55,089 nucleotides of DNA. Origin: an uncultured Eubacteriales bacterium (lineage in GTDB: Bacteria > Bacillota > Clostridia > Christensenellales > Borkfalkiaceae). Shown one piece after another: positions 18,220 through 26,144 of the stretch. The translations under genes were made by a program, and so were the position numbers. A model generated the notes under the pieces. It was not told the origin of the DNA. It ran no database searches and saw only the letters and a program-made list of their open reading frames with translations. Location of the stretch: contig CASELQ010000008.1 of NCBI GenBank assembly GCA_949288785.1, positions 1 through 55,089 on the forward strand, read 5' to 3'. How positions within the stretch are numbered: position 1 is the stretch's first letter; each line of letters begins with the position of its first letter.

Positions 18220-19419
18220 ATGAACGTACTTGTAACGGGCGCGGCCGGTTTTGTGGGTAAAAACCTTGTTTGTGCGCTGAAAAATATAAGAGACGGTAAA
18301 GACAGAACTCACCCCGATTTAAAAATAGACGAGATTTTTGAATACGATATTTCCACGCCTGTCGAAAATCTTAATAAATGGTGTTCTTCGGCGGATTTTG
18401 TGTTTAATCTTGCCGGCGTAAACCGCCCGAAAACCGAAAAAGAATTTATGGAAGGTAACTTCGGTTTTGCTTCTCTGTTGCTTGATACCCTTAAAAGCAC
18501 GGGCAATAAGTGCCCGGTAATGCTTTCTTCATCCGTGCAGGCGACCCTTTTGGGCAGATATGCGGGCGGGGAATACGGCAAGAGCAAAAAGGCGGGTGAA
18601 GAACTTTTTTTCGCATACGGAGAGGAAACGGGAGCTAAGGTGCTTGTATATCGGTTCCCCAATCTTTTCGGTAAATGGTGCCGCCCGAATTATAATTCCG
18701 CGGTGGCAACGTTTTGTTATAATACGGCAAACGGTTTACCGATAACTGTAAACGACAGGGCGACCGAATTGGAATTGTTGTATATTGACGACCTTGTAGA
18801 GGAGATGCTTAATGCTCTTGCCGGAAAAGAACGGCGTTGCGAGTATGAAGGGCTTACGCCCGTGGAAACAGTAAACGGGCGTTATTGCTACGTTCTTCCC
18901 ACATATAAAAAGACGCTCGGAGAAATAGCGGACCTGCTGAAAAGTTTTGCCGTACAGCCGGAAACGCTTTTTATGCCCGAAATACCTTCGGAAAGTTTTG
19001 AAAAAAAGCTTTACAGTACCTATTTATCATATCTTCCCAAGGAAAAAACGGCTTTTCCGCTTAAAATGAATACGGATGCAAGGGGGAGTTTTACGGAACT
19101 TTTAAAAACAGAAAAATGCGGGCAGATATCCGTAAACATCAGTAAACCCGGCATAACCAAAGGCCAGCATTGGCATAACAGCAAATGGGAATTTTTTATA
19201 GTGGTTTCCGGCAGAGGGCTAATTCGCGAACGCAGTATCGGCGGGAGGGAGATAATGGAATTTGAAGTGAGCGGCGAAAAAATAGAGGCGGTGCATATGC
19301 TGCCGGGATATACGCACGAAATAATAAATCTTTCGGACACGGAAGACCTTGTTACCGTTATGTGGGCAAACGAGCCGTTTGACCCGGGCCATCCGGATAC
19401 TTTTTTTGAAAAGGTATAG
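18220..19419 (+). CDS. capF: Bifunctional UDP-sugar 3-epimerase/4-reductase with C-terminal cupin (UDP-L-FucNAc pathway step 2)
   Basis: 399 residues. The N-terminal SDR domain has VTGAAGFVGKNL near residue 5 and a YGKSKKAGEE catalytic Tyr-Lys near residue 117. The C-terminal third is a cupin: KGQHWHNSKWEFFIVVSG near residue 308 and HMLPGYTHEIINLS near 357 supply the metal-binding His and Glu residues. In CapF the cupin does the C3 epimerisation and the SDR domain the NADPH reduction. The gap before it (18129-18219) is 91 bases of AT-rich DNA with aggaaat as the ribosome site and no visible gene. Confidence 0.92.
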   Translation: MNVLVTGAAGFVGKNLVCALKNIRDGKDRTHPDLKIDEIFEYDISTPVENLNKWCSSADFVFNLAGVNRPKTEKEFMEGNFGFASLLLDTLKSTGNKCPVMLSSSVQATLLGRYAGGEYGKSKKAGEELFFAYGEETGAKVLVYRFPNLFGKWCRPNYNSAVATFCYNTANGLPITVNDRATELELLYIDDLVEEMLNALAGKERRCEYEGLTPVETVNGRYCYVLPTYKKTLGEIADLLKSFAVQPETLFMPEIPSESFEKKLYSTYLSYLPKEKTAFPLKMNTDARGSFTELLKTEKCGQISVNISKPGITKGQHWHNSKWEFFIVVSGRGLIRERSIGGREIMEFEVSGEKIEAVHMLPGYTHEIINLSDTEDLVTVMWANEPFDPGHPDTFFEKV

Positions 19420-19452
19420 AAATGGTGAAAGAATAACCTGACTTTCAGTGGC

Positions 19453-19481
19453 TTGCAAGACTTGCATAAATAGAGTATAAT
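19453..19481 (+). promoter_or_regulatory. Strong sigma-A-type promoter in front of capG
   Basis: TTGCAA (19453-19458) and TATAAT (19476-19481) are 17 bp apart in the 94-base gap between capF and capG, so capG and the genes after it can be transcribed independently of the long operon. A short direct repeat, cTTGCAagacTTGCAt, overlaps the -35 element. Confidence 0.65.
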
Positions 19482-19513
19482 ATATTCAGATATTAAATTG
19501 CGGGAGAAAAATA

Positions 19514-20683
19514 ATGGAAAAAAAGGCTTTTAAAGGGGACGGCAGAATAAAACTGCTTATCATCGTGGGAACGCGGCCCGAAATTATAAGGCTTGCTTCG
19601 GTGATAAAAAAGTGCAGAAAGTATTTCGATTGTATTCTGGCGCATACCGGGCAGAATTACGATTATAATCTTAACGGTATATTTTTTAAGGACCTTGGAA
19701 TAGATGCGCCCGATATTTATATGGACGCTGCGGGAGATAATCTCGGCGATACCATAGGCAACATTATATCCCGCTCTTATGCGCTTATGAAGGAGATTGA
19801 GCCGGACGCACTGCTTGTGCTTGGCGATACCAACAGCTGCCTTGCCGCAATACCCGCAAAGCGGCTGCACATACCCATATTTCATATGGAAGCTGGCAAC
19901 CGCTGTAAGGACGAGTGCCTGCCGGAAGAGACAAACCGCCGTATTGTGGATATTATTTCGGACGTCAATCTGGCGTATTCCGAACACGCGAGAAGATATC
20001 TTGCCGAGTGCGGCCTTCCGAAAGAACGCACTTACGTTACGGGCAGCCCTATGGCGGAAGTGTTAAAGGAAAATCTTGCCGCCATAGAGGGTTCTGATAT
20101 CCTTAAAAAACTCGGCTTGCAACCGAAAAAATATATGCTGCTTTCCGCGCACAGGGAAGAGAACATAGATACCGAAAAAAATTTCTTATCCCTTTTTAAC
20201 GCCGTAAACGCACTTGCTGCAAAATACGATATGCCTATACTTTATTCCTGCCATCCGAGGAGCAGAAAGCGGCTTGAAGAGAGCGGGTTTGCGCTGGACA
20301 GGCGTGTTATCCGCCATGAGCCTTTGGGGTTCCATGATTACAATAATCTGCAGATGAACGCCTTTGCCGTAATTTCCGACAGCGGTACGTTACCCGAGGA
20401 GAGCAGTTTTTATACGAGTATAGGAAAGCCTTTCCCGGCGGTGTGTATACGCACGTCTACCGAACGGCCGGAGGCTTTGGATAAAGGTTGTTTTATTATT
20501 GCGGGGATAGACGGGCGTTCGCTTTTGCAGGCAGTGGAAACGGCTGTCCGGCTGAATGCAGACGGTGAAAACGGCATACCCGTGCCCGATTATACGGATG
20601 AAAACGTATCCGTTAAAGTAGTAAAAATAATCCAGTCTTACGTAAACATCGTCAACAGAACGGTGTGGAGAAAAAATGACTGA
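19514..20683 (+). CDS. capG: UDP-FucNAc-forming 2-epimerase (UDP-GlcNAc 2-epimerase family; UDP-L-FucNAc pathway step 3)
   Basis: 389 residues of the non-hydrolysing UDP-HexNAc 2-epimerase family, GT-B fold. Visible landmarks are IVGTRPEIIRLASVI near residue 17, HTGQNYDYNLNGIFF near 47, LVLGDTNSCLAA near 100, HMEAGNRCKDECLPEETNRR near 120, LLSAHREENID near 210 and ISDSGTLPEESSF near 290. The NRCKDECLPEE variant and the position after capE and capF favour the CapG/WbjD enzyme, which converts the capF product to UDP-N-acetyl-L-fucosamine, over plain UDP-GlcNAc 2-epimerase. It has gggag six to seven bases before the ATG and its own promoter at 19453. Confidence 0.9.
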   Translation: MEKKAFKGDGRIKLLIIVGTRPEIIRLASVIKKCRKYFDCILAHTGQNYDYNLNGIFFKDLGIDAPDIYMDAAGDNLGDTIGNIISRSYALMKEIEPDALLVLGDTNSCLAAIPAKRLHIPIFHMEAGNRCKDECLPEETNRRIVDIISDVNLAYSEHARRYLAECGLPKERTYVTGSPMAEVLKENLAAIEGSDILKKLGLQPKKYMLLSAHREENIDTEKNFLSLFNAVNALAAKYDMPILYSCHPRSRKRLEESGFALDRRVIRHEPLGFHDYNNLQMNAFAVISDSGTLPEESSFYTSIGKPFPAVCIRTSTERPEALDKGCFIIAGIDGRSLLQAVETAVRLNADGENGIPVPDYTDENVSVKVVKIIQSYVNIVNRTVWRKND

Positions 20684-20721
20684 CCTAAGTTTTACTCGTG
20701 CGGGAAAGGGGGCGAACGTGT

Positions 20722-21984
20722 ATGGACGATAAAAATATATCTTTACTTATTTCACTTATGCGGGCGGGCATTACGGGACAGCCGATAGGTGAAGGGATAA
20801 AAGAAAACTTTACCGAAGACGCGCTGAACGAGGTAATGAAAATTGCCGCACGGCACGATATCGGCTATATTGTCGGCACGGGGATAACGGCGTCGGGGCT
20901 TTGTGAAAAGGGCAGCGAAACTTACGAAAAGATAAAAAAACTGCAAATGTCGGCGTATTTCAGATATGAACGCATGAAGTATGATATGCAGGAAATTGCC
21001 GCGGCATTTTCCGGGGCAAAACTTCCTTTCATTCCTTTAAAAGGCGCCGTGATACGAAAATACTATCCCGACCCGCTCATGCGAACGAGCTGTGATATAG
21101 ACGTGCTTGTGAAAGAAGAACATCTTTCCGCGGCGGCGGAAGCGTTGCAAAACAAGGGCTGGCGCAAGGATGACAAAATAAATTATCATGATATATCTTT
21201 ATTTTCTCCCGCCAATACGCACTTGGAACTGCACTTTAATTTAAGAGAGCATATCCCAGAGATAGACGCCGTGCTTGACCGCGTTTGGGAGCATATTGAG
21301 CCTTATCCGGAAGAGGAGGGGACCGCCGAAAAGAGCGATACCGCAGAAGAAAGCGCGGATGATGCGGCAGGAACGTACCGTTACAGGCAGACCGATGAGT
21401 TTTTAATGTTCCATCTTTTGGCGCATATGTCCTATCACTTTGTTAGCGGCGGTTGCGGGCTGAGGAGTTTTGCGGATATCTTTATACTGCGTGAAAAACT
21501 TGCGTTTGACGAGGAAAAGTTAAACGCATTACTCTGCGAGGGGCATATAAAAGACTTTTACGGGCAGGTGCTTGCGCTTATAGACGTGTGGTTTTACGGT
21601 AAGCCGCATACCGACCTGACGCGGCGGATGGAAAAATATGTAATTGACGGCGGTGTATACGGCACGCTCACTAACCGTGTTTCCATGGAGCAGGCAAAGC
21701 ACGGCGGTAAGGGTAAAAATCTTAAACAGCGCATATTTATGCCGTATGACAAACTGAAAGAGCGCTATCCGGTGCTTGTAAAACATAAATGGCTGACCCC
21801 GCTTTATGAAGTGGTACGGTGGTTTTCGCTTTTAAAGCGCGATACGTTCAAGCGCTCTGTAAACGAACTAAAAGTGAACAACGCGGTATCCGCCCGTGCG
21901 GAGGATATGACGGAGTTTTTGAAAGACGTGGGCTTAAAACATATGATAAAGGCGGAAAAATCTTCCGAACAAAATGATAAGTAA
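20722..21984 (+). CDS. Predicted nucleotidyltransferase family protein (NTP_transf_5-like)
   Basis: About 420 residues from the ATG at 20722 (gaaaggggg upstream); an in-frame GTG at 20698 is possible. The core is PFIPLKGAVIRKYYPDPLMR followed by TSCDIDVLV near residue 130, the KGxxL-YPxPxxR-DIDLLV signature of this nucleotidyltransferase-fold family. A Glu/Asp-rich low-complexity insert lies around residues 195-215. The biochemical function is unknown; members often lie in surface-polysaccharide loci, and this one follows capG by 38 bases. It may be a lipoprotein- or glycan-modifying enzyme, which I cannot tell from sequence. Confidence 0.75.
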   Translation: MDDKNISLLISLMRAGITGQPIGEGIKENFTEDALNEVMKIAARHDIGYIVGTGITASGLCEKGSETYEKIKKLQMSAYFRYERMKYDMQEIAAAFSGAKLPFIPLKGAVIRKYYPDPLMRTSCDIDVLVKEEHLSAAAEALQNKGWRKDDKINYHDISLFSPANTHLELHFNLREHIPEIDAVLDRVWEHIEPYPEEEGTAEKSDTAEESADDAAGTYRYRQTDEFLMFHLLAHMSYHFVSGGCGLRSFADIFILREKLAFDEEKLNALLCEGHIKDFYGQVLALIDVWFYGKPHTDLTRRMEKYVIDGGVYGTLTNRVSMEQAKHGGKGKNLKQRIFMPYDKLKERYPVLVKHKWLTPLYEVVRWFSLLKRDTFKRSVNELKVNNAVSARAEDMTEFLKDVGLKHMIKAEKSSEQNDK

Positions 21985-22004
21985 AACGGCTTAAACCCGT
22001 TTTT
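21983..22004 (+). terminator. Short intrinsic terminator after the nucleotidyltransferase gene
   Basis: AAAACGG (21983-21989) pairs with CCGTTTT (21997-22003) around a seven-base loop, ending in a T run. The stem is short, so termination is probably partial. It begins at the stop codon. Confidence 0.5.
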
Positions 22005-22047
22005 CGATATTGGCGGCAATTTATAACGTGGAGAAAATACGGAATTT

Positions 22048-22944
22048 ATGAGGACGGATTTTAAAAGTTTTGACGGGAAGCGGATTTCATTAAACCTGTG
22101 GGAAACCGAAAATCCGCGCGCGGCGGTGCAGATAGTGCACGGTATGACCGAGCACGCCGAGCGTTATGCGGAGTTTGCCGGATTTTTAAACGGGCACGGT
22201 TTTACGGTTGCGGCGGACGATCACCGCGGGCACGGCCATACCGACGGGGAAACTTTGGGCTGGTGCGCGGGGGATATGTTTTCGGATACCGTGAGGGACG
22301 AAGGCGCAATAACCGATTTCTTAAAACAACAATACGGCGTGCCCGTAATATTATTGGGCTTTTCTTACGGTTCGTTTATCGTACAAAGTTATTTGGGCAG
22401 GTTTTCTGATAAGATTGCGGGCGCGGTAATTGCGGGCAGTAATTATAAAAAGGACGCGGAGGTGTATTTAGGCTCTTTGGTCGCCCGGCTGGGCTGCGTC
22501 TTTCACGGAGATAAAAAACCCGCCAAATTTATTGAAAAACGTACTTTCGGAGTGTATTCTTCCCGGTTTGAGGACGGCGAATGGCTTAGTGCGGACGATG
22601 AGAATAACGCCGCTTATCACGCCGATCCGCTGTGCGGATTTACCTGTTCTTACCGTTTTTATTCGGATTTTTTCCGCGGATTAAAGCGGCTTTATACAAA
22701 AGAATATATAAAAGGACTTGATAAAAATCTGCCCGTCTTAATAGTATCGGGCGCACAGGACCCTGTAGGCGATATGGGAAAAGGTGTAAAAAAACTTTAC
22801 GAGTTTTATACGGTGCGTGCGGGTATGAAAAACGTTACCTTAAAATTATTTGAAAATTCTCGCCACGAATTTCTTAACGAAAAATCGGACCGCGAAGAAA
22901 AATGGGGCGCTGTGCTCGATTTTTTTGAAAAAGTTTGCCGATAA
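22048..22944 (+). CDS. Alpha/beta hydrolase (monoacylglycerol lipase / serine hydrolase S33-like)
   Basis: 298 residues. VHGMTEHAERYAEFA near residue 24 contains the oxyanion-hole His-Gly. DDHRGHGHTDG near 57 is the conserved loop, LLGFSYGSFIVQSY near 109 carries the nucleophile Ser in GxSxG, ASGAQDPVG-type SGAQDPVGD near 233 the acid, and SRHEFLNE near 272 the catalytic His. The pattern matches the lysophospholipase/monoacylglycerol lipase group. It is cytosolic, with no signal peptide. The ribosome site is weak and distant (ggag about 14 bases upstream). It lies downstream of the capsule genes but nothing ties it to polysaccharide synthesis. A strong palindrome ends the unit at 22980. Confidence 0.8.
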   Translation: MRTDFKSFDGKRISLNLWETENPRAAVQIVHGMTEHAERYAEFAGFLNGHGFTVAADDHRGHGHTDGETLGWCAGDMFSDTVRDEGAITDFLKQQYGVPVILLGFSYGSFIVQSYLGRFSDKIAGAVIAGSNYKKDAEVYLGSLVARLGCVFHGDKKPAKFIEKRTFGVYSSRFEDGEWLSADDENNAAYHADPLCGFTCSYRFYSDFFRGLKRLYTKEYIKGLDKNLPVLIVSGAQDPVGDMGKGVKKLYEFYTVRAGMKNVTLKLFENSRHEFLNEKSDREEKWGAVLDFFEKVCR

Positions 22945-22979
22945 GAAAAATTTACGGAATAGATATAAAAAAGTTTACG

Positions 22980-23015
22980 TTTAAGCGGGCGGCTGAAATC
23001 AGCCGCCCGCTTAAA
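22980..23015. terminator. Perfect palindrome, bidirectional terminator between convergent genes
   Basis: Seventeen bases (22980-22996) are the exact reverse complement of 22999-23015, separated by AA. On the minus strand the stem is followed within about seven bases by a T tract (complement of 22963-22970). It separates the plus-strand hydrolase from the minus-strand lipoprotein gene. The 140 bases 23015-23154 are AT-rich, with a short direct repeat gtgtttata around 23022-23039, and hold no gene. Confidence 0.75.
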
Positions 23016-23154
23016 ACAAGTGTTTATAAGTGTTTATATGCGTATATATATCGGAAAATACTACGTATGCGCATATTTGTTTATATATCTTAAAATAAAT
23101 ATATGCACAGATAATTTGTTCTGCCTTTATACAATAACTCTTTCCGTAAATTAT

Positions 23155-23820
23155 TTAACTTTCGGAAATATCTATGTTTACGTCCCCGTTGTTGCAGTCT
23201 ACCTTAATGGTCTTGTCGCCCTGCGGCTTGTTATCGGGCAGGTTGCAGTTGCCTTTTTTTACCGTGCAGTACATAGCAAAATCATCCCATGTGCCGTCAA
23301 CCTTGCCTGAAATATTCCCGTCTTTTATGGTGAGATTTATCTCTTTACCCACGTACATTTTATCGAAATTTATGTTCCCGTTGTTGTTTGAAACGGAGAT
23401 ACTGTTTTGAACCGAAACGGGGGACATGGAAATATTTTCGTTAGACGTTTTTAATTCAAGCGCGTTCAGTATGCCCTCCGGAGCAAACAGGGTTACTTTG
23501 CGGTACTTCAAATCGGGCTGCACACCTATATAATCGGTAAAGTCCTTGTTAAATTCCAGGGTCATGGTTAGCGTGCCGTCAGTTAAATCTATGTGGTAAA
23601 ATTCTTTTTCGCTTTCGTAATATTCAATATGCACGCTGTCGTCATCCGATTTTTTTACTTCTATTTCCCTGTCGGAAAGGTTAAGTTTAACACTCGTTAC
23701 CTCCGTGTCGCCGGACGAGTAGGTTTTAGCCGTAAAGTTTTGCTCATTGCTGCAACCGTTAAATAAAAAGGCGCACATTACAACCGAAAGACAAAGTGCT
23801 GCAATTATTTTTTTGTTCAT
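23155..23820 (-). CDS. Lipoprotein with DUF4097-like beta-helix
   Basis: 221 residues with a lipoprotein signal peptide ending at LFNGC (Cys 23), so it should be lipid-anchored outside the membrane. The rest is rich in short beta strands with repeating LELKTSNENISMSPVSV, SVSNNNGNINFDKM and KDGNISGKV units, the repeating N-x-N-G-x-I/V pattern of DUF4097 putative adhesin proteins, and it ends in NNGDVNIDIS. Function unknown; such proteins often go with cell-envelope stress responses. A consensus aaggagg ribosome site precedes the ATG. It is transcribed from a MerR-type promoter divergent from the regulator gene at 23907. Confidence 0.75.
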   Translation of the reverse strand: MNKKIIAALCLSVVMCAFLFNGCSNEQNFTAKTYSSGDTEVTSVKLNLSDREIEVKKSDDDSVHIEYYESEKEFYHIDLTDGTLTMTLEFNKDFTDYIGVQPDLKYRKVTLFAPEGILNALELKTSNENISMSPVSVQNSISVSNNNGNINFDKMYVGKEINLTIKDGNISGKVDGTWDDFAMYCTVKKGNCNLPDNKPQGDKTIKVDCNNGDVNIDISES

Positions 23821-23834
23821 ATTATAAAACCTCC

Positions 23835-23863
23835 TTGCAAAGTTTGTTTTTTTATGTTATCAT
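23835..23863 (+). promoter_or_regulatory. Candidate promoter of the merR-type gene
   Basis: TTGCAA (23835-23840) and TATCAT (23858-23863) are 17 bp apart and point to the regulator at 23907. The -10 element abuts the -10 of the opposing promoter, so binding of one protein could influence both. Confidence 0.5.
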
Positions 23864-23864
23864 A

Positions 23865-23895
23865 ATTATAAACCTTTGTGTAACACAAAAGTCAA
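23865..23895 (-). promoter_or_regulatory. MerR-type promoter with 19-bp spacer and central dyad, for the lipoprotein gene
   Basis: Read on the minus strand, TTGACT (23895-23890) and TATAAT (23870-23865) are separated by exactly 19 bp, and the spacer begins with the dyad TTTGTGTTACACAAA. An over-long 19-bp spacer with a dyad between the boxes is the hallmark of promoters that MerR proteins activate by twisting the DNA. It points toward the lipoprotein gene. Confidence 0.8.
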
Positions 23896-23906
23896 GAGGT
23901 AAAAAG

Positions 23907-24698
23907 GTGAAAATAAAAAAATTTTTTTCCATTGGTGAAACCGCTTTAAAAACGGGGCTGACAACGGAGACCCTGCGCCATTATGACCGCATAGGGCTTG
24001 TAAAACCCGGTAAAACGGACGAATGGACGGGATACAGGTATTATACCCAAAGCGAGATAATAATATTAAATACCGTTTCCGCATTGCAAAAGATGGACAT
24101 ATCGCTTAAAGAAATAAAAGAGATTCTGGAATATGAGGATATAGGGAAAATCGTAGCGGAGTTTGAAGGGGTGCTAAAAAAGGCGGATAAGAAGATAGAG
24201 GAATTGTTAAATGCCAAGGAGCGCATAGAGCGTGCAAAGCGGTTTTACCAAAGTAAAATGGAAACGGAGCCCGTATATCAAGAAAAAGAGTACGTTAAAA
24301 CCATACCCGAGCGTGTGATTTTGCTCTCACGCAACAACGAACTGCCTACTCTTGGCAATCTGAACGACTATCACCGTGCTTTTTACGAGCAGTTGGGGGA
24401 GCACAGCGAAGAATTTTCTTTTGAAGATGCGGCGGGGGTGTTCATAGGCGATACCGGTAACTTTATGTTCGCCGTATGTACCGAATACGGGGCGGACGAA
24501 AATTTATATACCTTGCCCGGAGGAAAATATCTTTGCACGGAGTGCGGGGCGGAAGAGCTTATTCCCGCCGCCCGCGCGTTTTTAAGCCGTGCCAAAAGTT
24601 ACGGTACCGTAGCGGAGTACGCCGTGGGCATGGTGAAAATCATAGGCATATTGCGCTGGAAATACCAACTTCAGGTTTATATCGGCGGGGGAGAATAA
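23907..24698 (+). CDS. MerR-family transcriptional regulator with GyrI-like effector domain
   Basis: About 263 residues from the GTG at 23907, with agaggt six bases upstream; the longer open frame from 23796 runs through the divergent promoter and is not the gene. The winged helix-turn-helix is FSIGETALKTGLTTETLRHY then YDRIGLVKP and YRYYTQSEI, followed by the dimerisation helix (residues about 75-115). The C-terminal 140 residues are a small-molecule binding domain of the BmrR/GyrI type. Such regulators activate target promoters on binding lipophilic or cationic compounds. The obvious target is the divergent lipoprotein gene. The ligand is unknown. Confidence 0.88.
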   Translation: MKIKKFFSIGETALKTGLTTETLRHYDRIGLVKPGKTDEWTGYRYYTQSEIIILNTVSALQKMDISLKEIKEILEYEDIGKIVAEFEGVLKKADKKIEELLNAKERIERAKRFYQSKMETEPVYQEKEYVKTIPERVILLSRNNELPTLGNLNDYHRAFYEQLGEHSEEFSFEDAAGVFIGDTGNFMFAVCTEYGADENLYTLPGGKYLCTECGAEELIPAARAFLSRAKSYGTVAEYAVGMVKIIGILRWKYQLQVYIGGGE

Positions 24699-24929
24699 GC
24701 GAATTTTAAAAAGAAAAAGGAGAGAGGCGCAGCCGTGGCGGTTCAAAATTGTACGAGGCGGAAAACGAGCAGGGCATAACAAAGTTTTGGCGGCGGAACG
24801 AGCGGCTTAATCAAATTCGCGGCGGCTCGGGCGGAGGGCAGAGAAAGCGGCGCGAAACAAAACTATGGAGCGGAAGAAACAAAGCGTAACAAAATTTAGG
24901 GCGGAAAAACAAAGTTTTTCTGTAAAAAA
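24699..24929. other. Non-coding gap with degenerate repeats
   Basis: No gene is visible in these 231 bases between the MerR gene and the terminator of the minus-strand operon. The DNA is purine-rich on the plus strand and contains imperfect copies of a unit like AACAAAGTTTTGGCGGCGGAAC (near 24779, 24887 and 24908). It looks like decayed sequence. Confidence 0.4.
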
Positions 24930-24962
24930 TCCCTCCGCCGCTCTTTTAAGGCGGCGGAGGGA
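24921..24962 (-). terminator. Rho-independent terminator of the M24/ASRT-like/creatininase operon
   Basis: A 12-bp GC-rich stem (24930-24941 with 24951-24962, loop of nine) is followed on the minus strand by TTTTTT. It lies 54 bases beyond the creatininase-family stop. Confidence 0.85.
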
Positions 24963-25015
24963 AAAATAAGTTTATAAAACCTTATTACAAAGTCTGTAAG
25001 TAACCGCAGATACGG

Positions 25016-25750
25016 CTAAATTATGGTTTTATCCAGATATTTTAACGAAAGTTCCACCATCTTATCGCCCAGTTCTTTGTTTGCCTTTGCCGAACTTGCG
25101 GTAAACCAGTGCTTTTTCTCGTTAAGGCGGGTTAAATCCACGCATTCGGGGTAGAGGGACATAAGTATGGAACACTCGAATTCGCCCGCGTGGTCGTACC
25201 CGGTGGCGTTCTGCACTTCCTTTGACATGGTGGGTATTACCTTTATCCAGTTAAAGGGGTTGTTCGCGCCCTCGAGCTGTTCGTAATAATTTGCGTAATT
25301 TTCGCTGCCCCACCAACCCTGACCGAGCGTTTTTTCGAGATATTCCATGGTGGCGCGCTTTGCCGCCATACGGTAACAAAGGGTCATGGGCATTTCGCTC
25401 TCCTGCTCGAACTGATGGTGTATTACCACGTAAATGTTTCTGAATCCTGCCGAAAGCAGGCTTTTGAAAACGTAATAGACGTAGTTTTCAAAGGCGCGCT
25501 CCTCAACGTGCACGGTGCCGCTCTTATCGTCCCCCACGGCATAGCTTGAAGGGCTGTAAGATATTGCCGGGGCAATAATCATCTCTTTTTTCTCGGCAAG
25601 TTTTTCAATGAGCCCCTGCGCCACCAGCGTGTCGCACCCGTAGGAGCACTGCGGCCCGTGATATTCCACCGTGCCGCCCGCTATAACGAGAGGCATATTT
25701 TCTTTTTGCGCCCGCGCAACTTCCCGCGGGAAAATTTTATCTAAAAACAT
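25016..25750 (-). CDS. Creatininase-family metal-dependent amidohydrolase
   Basis: 244 residues. The creatininase metal motif is GGTVEYHGPQ with Glu29 and His31, followed by Asp40 in GCDTLVAQG. A further His/Glu cluster is in VVIHHQFEQESE near residue 113, where classical members have NGHGGN. The glycine-rich SSYAVGDDKSGTVHV loop is present. The family hydrolyses cyclic amides and formamides (creatinine, formylated pterin or mycofactocin intermediates). The replacement of the GHGGN segment argues against plain creatininase. It is the last gene of a minus-strand operon after a 27-base gap, with ggaggt before the ATG. The substrate is unknown. Confidence 0.85.
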   Translation of the reverse strand: MFLDKIFPREVARAQKENMPLVIAGGTVEYHGPQCSYGCDTLVAQGLIEKLAEKKEMIIAPAISYSPSSYAVGDDKSGTVHVEERAFENYVYYVFKSLLSAGFRNIYVVIHHQFEQESEMPMTLCYRMAAKRATMEYLEKTLGQGWWGSENYANYYEQLEGANNPFNWIKVIPTMSKEVQNATGYDHAGEFECSILMSLYPECVDLTRLNEKKHWFTASSAKANKELGDKMVELSLKYLDKTII

Positions 25751-25777
25751 TTTTTACCTCCACGGCAACCTGAAAAT

Positions 25778-26143
25778 TTATTCCGAATACCCCATAGTGG
25801 TGTAATAGGCGAGATTTGTCTGGCGGTTATCCAGCCTGCCGTACTGCACCACGATATTTTGGCTGCTTATAAGTTTCATGGCGTATTGCGTATCGAAAGG
25901 CACTTTGTAGCCGCACATATCGTTTAAGTTGTTCATCCTGAAACACCGCACGCTCTTTGCGGCAACCTTCCAGGTTATTTTATTGTAACACGGATTGTCG
26001 GTAAAGTAAAGCGTAACTTCGATTTCCGCGTCCTTATCCGCATCGTTTACCACGATGACCGATTCGTGCCCTTTTAAAATGCCTTCGCCTTCTTCCGGCA
26101 GTTCGCAGTCCGGAATAATCCAGTTCTTTTTTCCCAGTGCCAT
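25778..26143 (-). CDS. Sensory rhodopsin transducer (ASRT) family protein
   Basis: 121 residues that match the Anabaena sensory rhodopsin transducer family: GKKNWIIPDCELPEEGEG at the N-terminus, VVNDADKDAEIEVTLYFTDN in the middle and VVQYGRLDNRQTNLAYYTT at the end. These small beta-sandwich proteins form tetramers and in most genomes have no rhodopsin partner, as here; a ligand-binding role for sugars or small molecules has been suggested for such homologues. It lies one base after the stop of the M24 gene and 27 bases before the creatininase gene, so it is a full member of the operon, possibly as a substrate-binding or assembly subunit. That role is inference. Confidence 0.85.
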   Translation of the reverse strand: MALGKKNWIIPDCELPEEGEGILKGHESVIVVNDADKDAEIEVTLYFTDNPCYNKITWKVAAKSVRCFRMNNLNDMCGYKVPFDTQYAMKLISSQNIVVQYGRLDNRQTNLAYYTTMGYSE

Positions 26144-26144
26144 G

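Noticed and set aside
23796..23906. N-terminal extension of the MerR regulator
   Set aside because: It would run through the divergent promoter and its residues are hydrophobic and unlike MerR; the GTG at 23907 has a ribosome site and starts the HTH in the usual place.
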